From: Acidobacteriota bacterium
GTDB taxonomy: Bacteria; Acidobacteriota; Blastocatellia; Pyrinomonadales; Pyrinomonadaceae
Assembly (NCBI GenBank): GCA_003223935.1
Contig: QHXQ01000023.1
Coordinates: 34,925 to 98,924, forward strand
Reading direction: 5' to 3'
Length of the DNA: 64,000 nucleotides
Shown: positions 56,302 through 64,000 of the stretch, piece by piece
How positions within the stretch are numbered: position 1 is the stretch's first letter
Layout of the letters: each line of letters begins with the position of its first letter
Position numbers and translations under genes: made by a program
The notes under the pieces: generated by a model
What the model saw: the letters and a program-made list of their open reading frames with translations, nothing else
Told to the model about the DNA's origin: nothing
The model's database searches: none

Positions 56302-58293
56302 ATGAGCCTTGAGCAGATCATCAAAGACTCGAACTACAACCTTGACCTGTTCACCGAAGCCGAACGCGACGCCTTTGAAGCGGCAATCGTTACGCGCGAA
56401 GTGAAGGGCAAGAGCACTTATCACGTGAAGTGTTTGATCCGCGATAAAGAGATCAGGCTCAAGCCGGAAGAGGTTGTGCGCCAACTTTATCTCGGCCGCC
56501 TGCTCAATGAATACGGTTATCCGAAGCAGCGCATTGCCGTCGAGCATCCGGTGAAATTCGGCGCGGAGACGAGATTCGCCGACATTGTCATCTTCGACAA
56601 AGATCATCCGACCTCAGCCTATATCCTTGTCGAGCTTAAAAAGCCAAAGTTCAAAGACGGTAAAGATCAACTGAAATCTTACTGCCATGCCACCGGCTCG
56701 CCTATCGGCGTCTGGACAAACGGCGGGCAAGTCTCTTTCTTTCATCGCAAAGACCCGAACCACTTTGAAGAGATCACGGACATTCCAAGTGCGCACCAAA
56801 CGCTCGCGGACATCATCAGCGAACGGTTCACGATTGACGACTTGATCAAGGTTGACCGCGACAGCACCAAGAAGATGTCGTTAAAGAACAAGGTGCTCGA
56901 CATGGAAGATGAAGTGCTGGCGAACGCGGGCGTGGATGTGTTCGAGGAAGTCTTCAAGTTGATCTTTACGAAGCTCTATGATGAGTTGGAAGGCTGGCGC
57001 AATCATAAGCGACTGCTTGAATTTCGCAATACCGGGCAAACGGAGGCAGAGTTGTACCGCAAGGTGCAAGAGCTATTCGACCGCGCGAAGCGGAAATGGC
57101 CGGGTGTGTTTTCGGACGACGCGAAGATCAGTCTGTCGCGCTCGCATCTCGCCGTCTGCGTCTCGTCGTTGCAGAACTACAAGCTGTTCAACTCGAACTT
57201 GGACGTGATTGATGAAGCGTTCGAGTATCTAATCAACAAATCGTCGAAGGGCGAGAAGGGGCAGTATTTCACGCCGCGTTATGTGATTGATATGTGCGTG
57301 AAGATGCTCAACCCGAAAGAAGATGAATTCTTGATTGACACGGCGGCTGGCTCGGCCGGTTTCACCGTGCATAGCATGTTCAAGGTCTGGCGCGACATCC
57401 TTGCGGACGAGGGGCTTGATGCGAGCCATCTGTTCACGATGGAGCGCAAGCCGCCGCGTTGCGAGGACTACGTTAAAGAGCGTGTGTTTGCGATTGACTT
57501 TGACGAAAAGAGCGTGCGCGTGGCGCGGACGTTGAATCTGATCGCAGGCGACGGGCAGAGCAACGTGCTGCACTTGAACACGCTCGACTTCGACCGTTGG
57601 GACGAGGTGACGAGCCAAGAGGATTGGCGCGACACGTACAACGAAGGCTTCCGTCGGTTCAAGCGTCTGCGGCGAACGCGCGACGGCTACAAGGAGTTTG
57701 GGTTCGACGTGCTGATGGCGAATCCGCCGTTTGCGGGCGACATCAAGGAGCAGCGCATGATCGCGCGCTACGAGTTGGGGCACAAGGCGAACGGGCGTCT
57801 GGAGTCGAACGTCGGGCGCGACATCCTGTTCATCGAGCGCAATCTTGATTTCCTCAAACCGGGTGGGCGCATGGCGATTGTGTTGCCGCAGGGGCGCTTC
57901 AACAATTCGTCGGACAAGCGCATACGCGAGTACATCGCGGCACGCTGCCGCATCCTCGCCGTCGTCGGCTTGCACGGGAATACGTTCAAGCCGCACACGG
58001 GCACAAAGACGAGCGTGCTATTGGTGCAGAAGTGGAACGACGACGCGGCGGCGGGCGCGTTATGCCCGCGCGTCGCAGATTACAACATCTTCTTTGCGAC
58101 GCAGCGCAAGCCGGGCAAGGACAATTCCGGCGACAAGATCGAGTTGATGCGCGACGGGCAGCACGTGCTTGACCGGCACGACCACCGCATTGTGGAGCAC
58201 GACCTGTTCAATCATGACGGCTTGACGGAGGACGGCATCGCCGAGGCGTTCATCGAATTTGCAAAGAAGGAGCGACTAAGTTTTTTCGTCTAA
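56302..58293 (+). CDS. restriction-modification protein: HsdR_N-type nuclease fused to N6-adenine methyltransferase
   Basis: This 663-residue protein joins an N-terminal nuclease-like domain of the HSDR_N_2 type (about 40-165: RFADIVIFDKDHPTSAYILVELKKP contains the D...ExK of PD-(D/E)xK enzymes) to an HsdM-like methyltransferase with KGQYFTPRYVIDMCVKML, SAM motif I DTAAGSAGFTVH and catalytic motif IV NPPF. A specificity gene follows 29 bp downstream and no separate HsdR gene is present. The layout fits a combined restriction-modification enzyme like type IIG/IIB (BcgI-like: one R-M subunit plus one S subunit), though a methylation-only role is possible. Confidence 0.85.
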   Translation: MSLEQIIKDSNYNLDLFTEAERDAFEAAIVTREVKGKSTYHVKCLIRDKEIRLKPEEVVRQLYLGRLLNEYGYPKQRIAVEHPVKFGAETRFADIVIFDKDHPTSAYILVELKKPKFKDGKDQLKSYCHATGSPIGVWTNGGQVSFFHRKDPNHFEEITDIPSAHQTLADIISERFTIDDLIKVDRDSTKKMSLKNKVLDMEDEVLANAGVDVFEEVFKLIFTKLYDELEGWRNHKRLLEFRNTGQTEAELYRKVQELFDRAKRKWPGVFSDDAKISLSRSHLAVCVSSLQNYKLFNSNLDVIDEAFEYLINKSSKGEKGQYFTPRYVIDMCVKMLNPKEDEFLIDTAAGSAGFTVHSMFKVWRDILADEGLDASHLFTMERKPPRCEDYVKERVFAIDFDEKSVRVARTLNLIAGDGQSNVLHLNTLDFDRWDEVTSQEDWRDTYNEGFRRFKRLRRTRDGYKEFGFDVLMANPPFAGDIKEQRMIARYELGHKANGRLESNVGRDILFIERNLDFLKPGGRMAIVLPQGRFNNSSDKRIREYIAARCRILAVVGLHGNTFKPHTGTKTSVLLVQKWNDDAAAGALCPRVADYNIFFATQRKPGKDNSGDKIELMRDGQHVLDRHDHRIVEHDLFNHDGLTEDGIAEAFIEFAKKERLSFFV

Positions 58294-58322
58294 GCCCGCC
58301 CGACGAAGCGAAGTACAAAGCT

Positions 58323-59723
58323 ATGTTGGACGGGCTGGAAGCGACGGAGTTGAAATTAAGTGAAGTTTCCGCAGGGCTGCGGATTGATGCTGAAATGTAT
58401 CAGAAGATTTATCTCGAAACGGAAGTATTGTTGAAGCAAAAAGACTTCAGCACATTGAATAATGAAGCTGTTTCAATAAAGAAAGGCATCTTTGATATAA
58501 GCGCGGATTGTTATGTTGAAAGCGGGATTCCTTTTATCAGAATTTCAAACTTGAAGAATATGGTGATTGATGAGAATGACATTATCTTTATTCCCGAAGC
58601 TGAGCATGAGAACAATCAAGAGACAGCATTAATCAGAAATGATGTGATTCTTTCCAAGACCGCTTATCCTGCTGCTTCCTTAGTCACTCTTGAAGAATGT
58701 AATACCTCGCAAGACACAATCGCCGTCAAGTTGAAAACAAACTCAAAATGTAACAGCCACTATTTAGTTACGTTTTTTAATTCAAGATATGGACTCACGC
58801 AGATGCGGCGGTGGTTTACCGGCAACATTCAAATGCACTTGAATCTTACTGATTGCAAAGAATTGTTCATTCCATTGTTAGCTTCGCCATTTCAGGAGCA
58901 AATTAAATTCACATTTGAAAAAAGCATTGAATTGAAAGAACAGAGCAAAGCCCTGTACGCCGAAGCCGAAAGCCTCTTGCTGGCCGAACTCGGCTTGCAG
59001 GATTGGCAGCCGACGGAAGAAACGATTGCCGTCAAATCATTCGCGGCGAGTTTCGGCAGCACAGGCAGGCTTGATGCGGAGTATTACCATCCAGAAAAAC
59101 AGCGCGTGCTTGATCATCTAGCGAAGATGCCCGGACAGTCAGTTGGTCAGCATTTCGTTTCAGTCGAAGAAACCTTAAACCCTCTGCAAAGTGTTTCCAA
59201 TGAATCAGTCCAAAATTACGATCTTGATGATGCCCTGCAATTCTTCCTTGACGAGAAAGAAGCAATCCCTGCATTTGAGTTAGGCAGCACTAAGAATCGT
59301 TTTAAGAAAGGAGATATCTTAGTTTCTCGCCTGCGTTCGTATCTCAAAGAAATCGCACTCGCTGATGTGTCAGAAACTTCAAATTGCGTTGGCTCGTCCG
59401 AGTTTATTGTCTTGCGTCCACGTAACAAAGTGATCAGTGCTGAATTGTTACTCGTCTATCTTCGCTCGCTACCTGTGCAGCAGATATTAAGGTGGTGTCA
59501 GTCCGGTTCTAATCATCCGCGCTTTATGCAGGAAGATTTATTGTCAATCAAAATACCTGATCGGCTCATTACGATTCAGTCAGAGATTATCAAGATTATC
59601 CAAGACGCAATCAAAGCGCATCGAGAATCAAAACGTCTCCTTGAGATTGCCAAGCGCGGCGTTGAGTTGGCGATTGAGCAGAACGAGGGGGCGGCGTTGG
59701 CGTGGATGAGTGCGGCGACGTGA
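58323..59723 (+). CDS. hsdS: restriction-modification specificity (S) subunit
   Basis: This 466-residue protein has two target-recognition regions (about 35-190 and 250-430) each followed by a conserved helix (ELKEQSKALYAEAESLLLAELGL and KIIQDAIKAHRESKRLLEIAKRGVELAIEQ), the classic HsdS layout for a bipartite DNA site. The first region has IPFIRISNLKN and ALIRNDVILSKTAYPAA. Much of the gene is clearly more AT-rich than its neighbours, a sign that the recognition part was acquired by transfer or recombination. It works with the preceding methyltransferase-nuclease. The recognition sequence cannot be predicted by eye. Confidence 0.85.
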   Translation: MLDGLEATELKLSEVSAGLRIDAEMYQKIYLETEVLLKQKDFSTLNNEAVSIKKGIFDISADCYVESGIPFIRISNLKNMVIDENDIIFIPEAEHENNQETALIRNDVILSKTAYPAASLVTLEECNTSQDTIAVKLKTNSKCNSHYLVTFFNSRYGLTQMRRWFTGNIQMHLNLTDCKELFIPLLASPFQEQIKFTFEKSIELKEQSKALYAEAESLLLAELGLQDWQPTEETIAVKSFAASFGSTGRLDAEYYHPEKQRVLDHLAKMPGQSVGQHFVSVEETLNPLQSVSNESVQNYDLDDALQFFLDEKEAIPAFELGSTKNRFKKGDILVSRLRSYLKEIALADVSETSNCVGSSEFIVLRPRNKVISAELLLVYLRSLPVQQILRWCQSGSNHPRFMQEDLLSIKIPDRLITIQSEIIKIIQDAIKAHRESKRLLEIAKRGVELAIEQNEGAALAWMSAAT

Positions 59724-59751
59724 ACGTTGAGGCTAATGGTAAAGTGTCGTC

Positions 59752-60087
59752 ATGATTCTCGCCGTCGTTAATTCAATCAATGGCATTCCTATTCGACTGA
59801 CTGAGGAGCGGTGGGAGCATATCGTTGACCGGCGACCACACATGACTAGCTACCTTGAAGCGACCTTGACTGCGGTTGAGCATCCGACGGTGATCTTGCG
59901 CGGGCGGCGCGGCCGACGTGGGCAGACAGGGCAGGTTTATGTGGCTGTGCTCGCGCTTGGCCCCGACCATTATCTGCACATCGCCTATCGGGAGTTTAAA
60001 AGCCAAGCCGACGGGTTTATAATCACAGCGACCCTCGAAGCTGACTTTGACGAGAGGCTGGTGATATGGCGCGCACAAGAACAGTAA
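59752..60087 (+). CDS. putative toxin-like protein (PBECR-type nuclease fold)
   Basis: This 111-residue protein has the pattern IRLTEERWEHIVDRRPHM...YLEATLTAVEHPTVILRG...YVAVLAL...YLHIAYREF...DGFIITATLEADF, which resembles the small PBECR/BECR-fold nuclease-like proteins often annotated as hypothetical. It overlaps the following DUF2283 gene by 22 bases. Such pairing suggests a toxin-antitoxin module; this is inferred from layout. It is 28 bp after hsdS and may belong to the same acquired block. Confidence 0.6.
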   Translation: MILAVVNSINGIPIRLTEERWEHIVDRRPHMTSYLEATLTAVEHPTVILRGRRGRRGQTGQVYVAVLALGPDHYLHIAYREFKSQADGFIITATLEADFDERLVIWRAQEQ

Positions 60088-60308
60088 CCCCTAATCAGAC
60101 AGAGCTACTGGCTGCTGCCGCTCGGCGCGTGACGCTGCCCGTCGGCGCGTCCGTGCAACTCGAATACGATGAAGAAGCGGACACTCTCTATGTGCGTCTC
60201 TCGGAGTTGCGCGCGAATCGGAGCGAGAGCAAGTGGGACGAGGGGGTAGTGTTTGATTACCACGACGATCAACTCGTCGGCATTGAAGTGCTAGATGTTC
60301 TCTCCTAA
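60066..60308 (+). CDS. DUF2283 family protein, putative antitoxin
   Basis: This 80-residue protein has the DUF2283 core VQLEYDEEADTLYVRLSE...DEGVVFDYHDDQLVGIEVLDVLS. DUF2283 proteins are small and often lie directly after a nuclease-like gene, where they are proposed to act as antitoxins. Its ATG lies inside the 3' end of the preceding gene, so the two are translationally coupled. Confidence 0.75.
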   Translation: MARTRTVTPNQTELLAAAARRVTLPVGASVQLEYDEEADTLYVRLSELRANRSESKWDEGVVFDYHDDQLVGIEVLDVLS

Positions 60309-60318
60309 CTGAAGGTTT

Positions 60319-60354
60319 GCGGCCCGCACGTCCTTGCGCATGTGTGCGGGCCGC
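60319..60354. terminator. terminator-like hairpin between convergent genes
   Basis: GCGGCCCGCAC and GTGCGGGCCGC form a perfect 11-bp GC-rich stem around a 14-base loop. It lies 10 bp after the DUF2283 stop codon. There is no T-run, so its efficiency is doubtful. Confidence 0.5.
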
Positions 60355-60377
60355 GGTGCGTCACTCCTTGATCTGTA

Positions 60378-60755
60378 TTACTTCCCCCCGCCGTTCGTCT
60401 TGCCCTTGCGCTTGGGTGCTTGGTACTCGGACTTGCGTTTTAGGCCGAGCGCCTGCACCTGTGCCGAGTCTTTGCCATGCTGAGCAATGACCTGTTCTTT
60501 CACGCCGAGCATGCCGTTGTGAAAATCCCACTCGCCCGCCGCCGCTTCGTCGCGCGCGGCGGCCGCATCGGCTGCCTTCTGCGTCTCGGTCTCTTGCTTA
60601 GCGTCCATCTGTTGTTGCAAGGTCTGCAACTGCTCGACCGTATAGACTGGATTGGCCGGCTTATAGTTGTCGCCCATCCCTTTCAAGGCTTGTAGGGCTT
60701 CACGATCCGCTTGCAGGATCGCTGGCGCGATGCGCCGCGTCTGGTTTCGTGCCAT
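60378..60755 (-). CDS. small hypothetical protein with coiled-coil region
   Basis: This 125-residue protein is hydrophilic: a basic start (MARNQTRRIAPAILQADREALQALKGM), NYKPANPVYTVEQLQTLQQQMDAKQETETQKAADAAAARDEAAAGEW as a likely coiled coil, and a very basic C-terminus (KRKSEYQAPKRKGKTNGGGK). The ATG is preceded by GAAAGGAAGAA. No membrane segment, signal or enzyme motif was seen. I do not recognise a family. Confidence 0.6.
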   Translation of the reverse strand: MARNQTRRIAPAILQADREALQALKGMGDNYKPANPVYTVEQLQTLQQQMDAKQETETQKAADAAAARDEAAAGEWDFHNGMLGVKEQVIAQHGKDSAQVQALGLKRKSEYQAPKRKGKTNGGGK

Positions 60756-60925
60756 CTCTGTTCTTCCTTTCGTGAGTAACTAAGAAGTCGCGCAAGGACG
60801 CCCGATTCTACGCTGCATAACAGCCCGACGCAATCATTTTTTCCGCTCGCACAAAGACCCCCGCACGCCTTAAATCGTCGCGCGCGCACCGCTCAAAGCC
60901 GTGCGCCCACGCCCCAACGCTTTTG
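60756..60925. other. intergenic stretch before the 21-bp array
   Basis: It contains the 5' flank of the minus-strand hypothetical gene; no further gene or hairpin was seen. The stretch 61094-61339, on the other side of the array, likewise holds only the upstream region of def. Confidence 0.4.
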
Positions 60926-61093
60926 CATGGTCATACGATGTTATTGTATGGACATCCAATAGCGTTGCATGGCGAGACAACATCATTGCATGACCATGCA
61001 AAAGCGTTGTCTTGCCATGCAATGACATCGCATGATGATGTAGTAACGTTGTCTCGCCGGACAACGTCATTGTATGGTGAGACAAAAGCGTTG
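60926..61093. repeat. eight-unit 21-bp tandem repeat, open on both strands
   Basis: Eight consecutive 21-bp units end in (A/C)TTG or CGTTG, for example CATGGCGAGACAACATCATTG then CATGACCATGCAAAAGCGTTG. Odd and even units differ, so the larger unit is 42 bp. Within units GCATG, CATGC and GGCGAGACA/TGTCTCGCC words occur in both orientations. Both strands are open: the minus strand gives heptapeptides such as TTLLHHH, AMSLHGK; the plus strand gives TTSLHDH, AKALSCH. No ribosome binding site was seen, so I list it as a repeat and not a gene. Confidence 0.8.
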
Positions 61094-61339
61094 CGCGGGC
61101 TGCTAAGACCTCTGCCGGTGTGACGCTAAGCCCCATCGCTGTAGCAGATACAGGCAGCAGCGAAGTAAATACGCGCCCCTGTCGCGCTTATGCGTCCTTT
61201 TGCCGCATGCTTTCAGCTATCAGCATGACCTGACAGGCTGACAAGCCTGTGCTTTTAGCTTAAAATCGAAAACAGCGCCCGGCTTGCGAGGCGCATCTTA
61301 TTGCCGCGCACGTCAGTCTATTCGAGTAGGAAGTTTAAG

Positions 61340-61855
61340 ATGGCTTTGTTGGAGATCGTTAAGTATCCGCATGCGGTGTTGGAGACGCCGGGCGAGCCGG
61401 TCGTGGCGTTTGACGCGAAATTAAAGCGGCTCGTCGCGGATATGTTTGAGACGATGTATGCGGCGCGTGGTGTCGGTCTGGCTGCGCCGCAGGTCGGTGT
61501 GTCGAGGCGTCTGTTCGTGATGGACTGTTCGGGCGGGCAAGACCCGAAGCAGCGTGTCGTGCTCATCAACCCGATGGTCATGCGCGTCGAAGGCTCGCAG
61601 ACGGGCGACGAGGGCTGTCTGTCGTTTCCCGGCATCTTCTTTCCGGTCGAGCGCAGCCTGCGCGCGGTCGTCACGGCACAGGACGGGCGCGGCGAACGGT
61701 TCGAGCTTGACGGCATGGAGTTGACCGCGCGCTGCATGCTTCATGAGACAGACCATTGCGACGGCATTGTCTTCATCAACCACACGACGCCCTTAAAACG
61801 CCAGATGGTCAAACGCAAGATGCGCCGGCTCGGCAAGCAGAATAAGTGGGTTTAA
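61340..61855 (+). CDS. def: peptide deformylase
   Basis: This 171-residue enzyme has the three family motifs: GVGLAAPQVG (motif 1), EGCLSFPG with the metal-binding cysteine (motif 2) and the metal-binding HETDH (motif 3, usually HEHDH). It removes the formyl group from nascent proteins. The ATG at 61340 has AGGAAG upstream and gives MALLEIVKYPHAVLETPG. A longer frame from 61301 is rejected. fmt is not adjacent. Confidence 0.95.
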   Translation: MALLEIVKYPHAVLETPGEPVVAFDAKLKRLVADMFETMYAARGVGLAAPQVGVSRRLFVMDCSGGQDPKQRVVLINPMVMRVEGSQTGDEGCLSFPGIFFPVERSLRAVVTAQDGRGERFELDGMELTARCMLHETDHCDGIVFINHTTPLKRQMVKRKMRRLGKQNKWV

Positions 61856-61883
61856 GCTGACGGAAAGAAAATTCTTTTAACCG

Positions 61884-61917
61884 ACGCGGTCACGGCTAAT
61901 GAAGCACGTGACCGCGT
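61884..61917. terminator. terminator-like hairpin after def
   Basis: ACGCGGTCAC and GTGACCGCGT form a perfect 10-bp stem around a 14-base loop, between convergent def and a membrane protein gene. T-rich tracts are weak on both sides. Confidence 0.55.
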
Positions 61918-61942
61918 TTGGCTTGTCGGTGAGAATAAATTA

Positions 61943-62371
61943 TTAGCCGCCGGCCGAGCGCGCGAAGAAGCGACGCACGCGCCGGCTCAACAGATAAGCT
62001 AATAACGCAAGCGCGATGGGGATGCCGAGCGCCGCTCTAGGTTCTGTGCTGGTCACTACGTTCGTGATGTCGCCCAACAGATTGATCGCGAGGAGCGCGA
62101 ACGCCAATCGATAACCCCAACGCGCGCCGCGCCACAAACCCACCGCCGCCGTCACACAAGCCGCGCAGACAGCGCCCATCAACACGACCGCCCACATACC
62201 TATGCCGCCAAAGGCTACGCGCGCACGCGGGTTGAGTCGCCATATCGGTTCGAGAAAACTTCCCGGCCAGAACAGCGACACGAAAGAGAGGAAACTCGCG
62301 CACGCGCCGAACAGGAAGAAGATGCTGAGCGCGGTGAGGCCGATAGGTCGAGGTGCTGATTCGTTCCTCAT
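61943..62371 (-). CDS. small integral membrane protein, function unknown
   Basis: This 142-residue protein has four predicted membrane helices (LTALSIFFLFGACASFLSFVSLFW, GIGMWAVVLMGAVCAACVTAAVGLW, YRLAFALLAINLLGDITNVV, ALGIPIALALLAYLLSRR). The charge pattern with RR at the end suggests a cytoplasmic C-terminus. It starts 5 bp after the ABC permease stop codon, so it is likely co-transcribed and may be an accessory membrane component. Family not recognised. Confidence 0.7.
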   Translation of the reverse strand: MRNESAPRPIGLTALSIFFLFGACASFLSFVSLFWPGSFLEPIWRLNPRARVAFGGIGMWAVVLMGAVCAACVTAAVGLWRGARWGYRLAFALLAINLLGDITNVVTSTEPRAALGIPIALALLAYLLSRRVRRFFARSAGG

Positions 62372-62376
62372 TTTAT

Positions 62377-63999
62377 TTAGCGCGCCATCATAATAAAGCT
62401 CGCCACGACGGCAACTGCAATTGATACGACTACCACCAGCAGCGACCGAGCTATGCCATTGAGTTGCCCTTTAACCAGCCAGCCTTTCGTTGTTCGCCGC
62501 TGGAACAGAATGTGCGCGAGCGCCAGACATGCGCAGGCGATGGCGAGCCAGTAAAGTCTGTGCGCGAAGATTCGTGTCCGTTGGCTGCCCGCGCTCGTGA
62601 GATCGGTGTAAGTCCACAGTTGATATAGCACAGGATTGTAGAGCCAATTTCTGTAGCCTTGGCTGTAGAGGTAAAACAGCCCGCCGCCGATTGCGATGCT
62701 CGCGGCATAGGTCAGGTATTTATCGCGCAACAGCACGTTGAGCAGCACGGCGCAGGCGGCGATCACAACTACGCTCGGTAGCAAGATCAACGCATAGACC
62801 AGCAGATAGCCCGACAGTGCAACAGGGGCGTCGCCCTTGTAAAGCTGCAAGCCGATGGCCACAAGCGCGACCGATGCGATTAGCGCGAGATTGAGCAGGA
62901 CGGTGGCCAAGAACTTCGAGAGCAACAGCGCATAGTTCGGCGTAGGTGCGCTCCACAGTAGCGGCTCAACTCTCAACTCACGATCACGGTGCATGGCTTC
63001 GCCCGTGTAGAAGACCGTGAGGCCGAACAGAAAGAGCAACAACGCCTGCGCCGTGCTGCTTGCGTAAGCGGCGGTGTAGGACGGCGCGGGCGCTGTCTGA
63101 TAAAAGGCTAGTTCCAGAGTTGAGAAAAAGACGACGAGCGGAACAATCAACACCAGACTTCGTTCCGCGCGCAACAGCCGAAACTCAAGACTCAAAGCCG
63201 CGCGCAATTTTTTCACATTCGCGCCAACGCCTGCGCCCGCCGTCTTGCTCACAGGCAAAGCGACTTTCTCCGGCGCGGTCGGCCCCGCCTGCTCCACGCG
63301 CGACGGCGTGAAACTTTCGGTCGCGTCAAGGCGCTCGACGGGCGGCGCGAGATTGAGCGTGGCGAAGCCATGCCCGGCGGTTGCTTGCGTGCGCCGCTCG
63401 GCTTTGGCGAAGCGCAAGGCAAGGATCGTCAGGCAGGCGGCGGCTGAGAGCAGCATGAACGCGCGGTTTATGAGCAGTCCGGCGTCGTAACTGATCGTGA
63501 GTTGATTCAACCAGTCGGCGCTGCGACCTCTGGCGAAGCCGTCCATCCAGTTCGTCAACAAAGGATCGAGCAGCGCACGCCAACGCGCGGGCCGGCTCTT
63601 TAAGATGAAGACCTGATACGCAATGTAGAGCGGATAGAACGAGACGGCGAGGGCATAGACGAGCTTGGCATTGCGCGTCAGCGTGCCGACCGTAAAGTAG
63701 AAAGCGGCCAGCGCCAGGTGTGAGATGACGACGAAGACAAAGAAGTGTTTGAAGTAGGGCCACACGCGGACGGGTTGCACGAGCATGCCGGCCTTGTTGC
63801 CAGCTTGCAGCGCAAGCAGCATCAACGCGAATGCCGATTGACAGGCGACGAGCACGAAGAAGTTGCCGCAGAATTTGCCGAGCAGATATTGGGCGCGACT
63901 CACGGGCTTGGAAAAAATGAGCGGGGCAACGTCAAGCCGGAAGTCTCTGATCACAGGATCGCCCATGATGACGGCGGTGAAAAGCGGCAGCGTTAGAAA
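62377..63999 (-). CDS. ABC-2-type transporter permease (5' partial)
   Basis: The frame is open to the window edge; 11 codons are readable upstream of the ATG at 63966 (FLTLPLFTAVI), so the true start is outside. At least 540 residues remain, with two blocks of six or so membrane helices separated by a soluble linker of about 70 residues (RFAKAERRTQAT...GANVKKL). The segment DFRLDVAPLIFSKPVSRAQYLLGKFCGNF is typical of ABC-2 permeases of the gliding-motility/ABC exporter type, as is MHRDRELRVEPLLWSAPTPNYALLLSKFLA. The ATPase partner should lie upstream beyond the window. Substrate unknown. Confidence 0.8.
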   Translation of the reverse strand, partial: FLTLPLFTAVIMGDPVIRDFRLDVAPLIFSKPVSRAQYLLGKFCGNFFVLVACQSAFALMLLALQAGNKAGMLVQPVRVWPYFKHFFVFVVISHLALAAFYFTVGTLTRNAKLVYALAVSFYPLYIAYQVFILKSRPARWRALLDPLLTNWMDGFARGRSADWLNQLTISYDAGLLINRAFMLLSAAACLTILALRFAKAERRTQATAGHGFATLNLAPPVERLDATESFTPSRVEQAGPTAPEKVALPVSKTAGAGVGANVKKLRAALSLEFRLLRAERSLVLIVPLVVFFSTLELAFYQTAPAPSYTAAYASSTAQALLLFLFGLTVFYTGEAMHRDRELRVEPLLWSAPTPNYALLLSKFLATVLLNLALIASVALVAIGLQLYKGDAPVALSGYLLVYALILLPSVVVIAACAVLLNVLLRDKYLTYAASIAIGGGLFYLYSQGYRNWLYNPVLYQLWTYTDLTSAGSQRTRIFAHRLYWLAIACACLALAHILFQRRTTKGWLVKGQLNGIARSLLVVVVSIAVAVVASFIMMAR

Positions 64000-64000
64000 A

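Noticed and set aside
60926..61093. CRISPR array
   Set aside because: The units are contiguous with no unique spacers between repeats, and no cas gene is nearby.
60923..61136. Repetitive heptapeptide protein on either strand of the 21-bp array
   Set aside because: Both strands are equally open because of the repeat period; there is no ribosome binding site and no non-repeat domain, so it is kept as a DNA repeat.

Overview
This 64 kb window reads as a bacterial chromosome: GC-rich, densely coded on both strands, with a largely housekeeping backbone. The gene set suggests an Acidobacteriota genome, probably of the Blastocatellia type. The pointers are a Ser/Thr kinase fused to TolB-like and TPR regions, a secreted sortilin/Calx-beta/DUF4214-like protein, a DUF1111 dihaem oxidoreductase, MddA, a two-subunit glycine decarboxylase and HEAT-repeat proteins. 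The placement is an inference from gene content; no rRNA is present.

Layout. 0-2.6 kb: ExbB/ExbD/ExbD proton-driven energiser operon with a TPR lipoprotein, closed by a strong terminator. 2.8-9.4 kb: Rel (p)ppGpp enzyme, RidA, L28, a PpiC/SurA-like lipoprotein and an ABC-F ATPase. 9.4-13.6 kb (minus strand): hybrid Ser/Thr kinase, then an mddA-DUF1569-DUF983 operon. 13.7-15.3 kb: two gene cassettes in one orientation, bounded by integron attC-like sites and without an integrase. 15.5-20.1 kb: gcvT-gcvH-gcvPA-gcvPB. 20.2-29 kb: lipoprotein, dihaem oxidoreductase, giant secreted repeat protein, ECF sigma and anti-sigma. 29-34 kb: tRNA-Gly(CCC), groES-groEL under a CIRCE operator, a Fis-type HTH protein, CvpA, PurC. 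34-44 kb: M1 aminopeptidase, OmpR-type regulator and two tandem AMIN-like/HEAT membrane proteins. 44-51 kb: a minus-strand operon of TIR protein, STAND-NTPase/WD40 protein and caspase-TIR protein. 51-56 kb: uvrB, GlcD-like oxidase, aroC. 56-60 kb: a nuclease-methyltransferase plus specificity subunit and a toxin-antitoxin-like pair. 60-64 kb: a 21-bp tandem array, peptide deformylase, and membrane proteins including an ABC permease cut by the window edge.

Two things stand out. First, the TIR / STAND-WD40 / caspase-TIR operon has the form of a sensor-transducer-effector immune or cell-death system; restriction-modification and toxin-antitoxin genes lie within 15 kb of it. Second, the window carries at least ten intergenic elements with one design: a short array of 7-bp words, a spacer, then the reverse-complementary 7-bp words. 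The words differ from site to site. Many elements run from one gene's stop codon to the next gene's start codon, and several downstream genes have no visible Shine-Dalgarno sequence. Two further arrays have a 21-bp (3 x 7) period.

All family calls were made by reading motifs and lengths. No database search was run.
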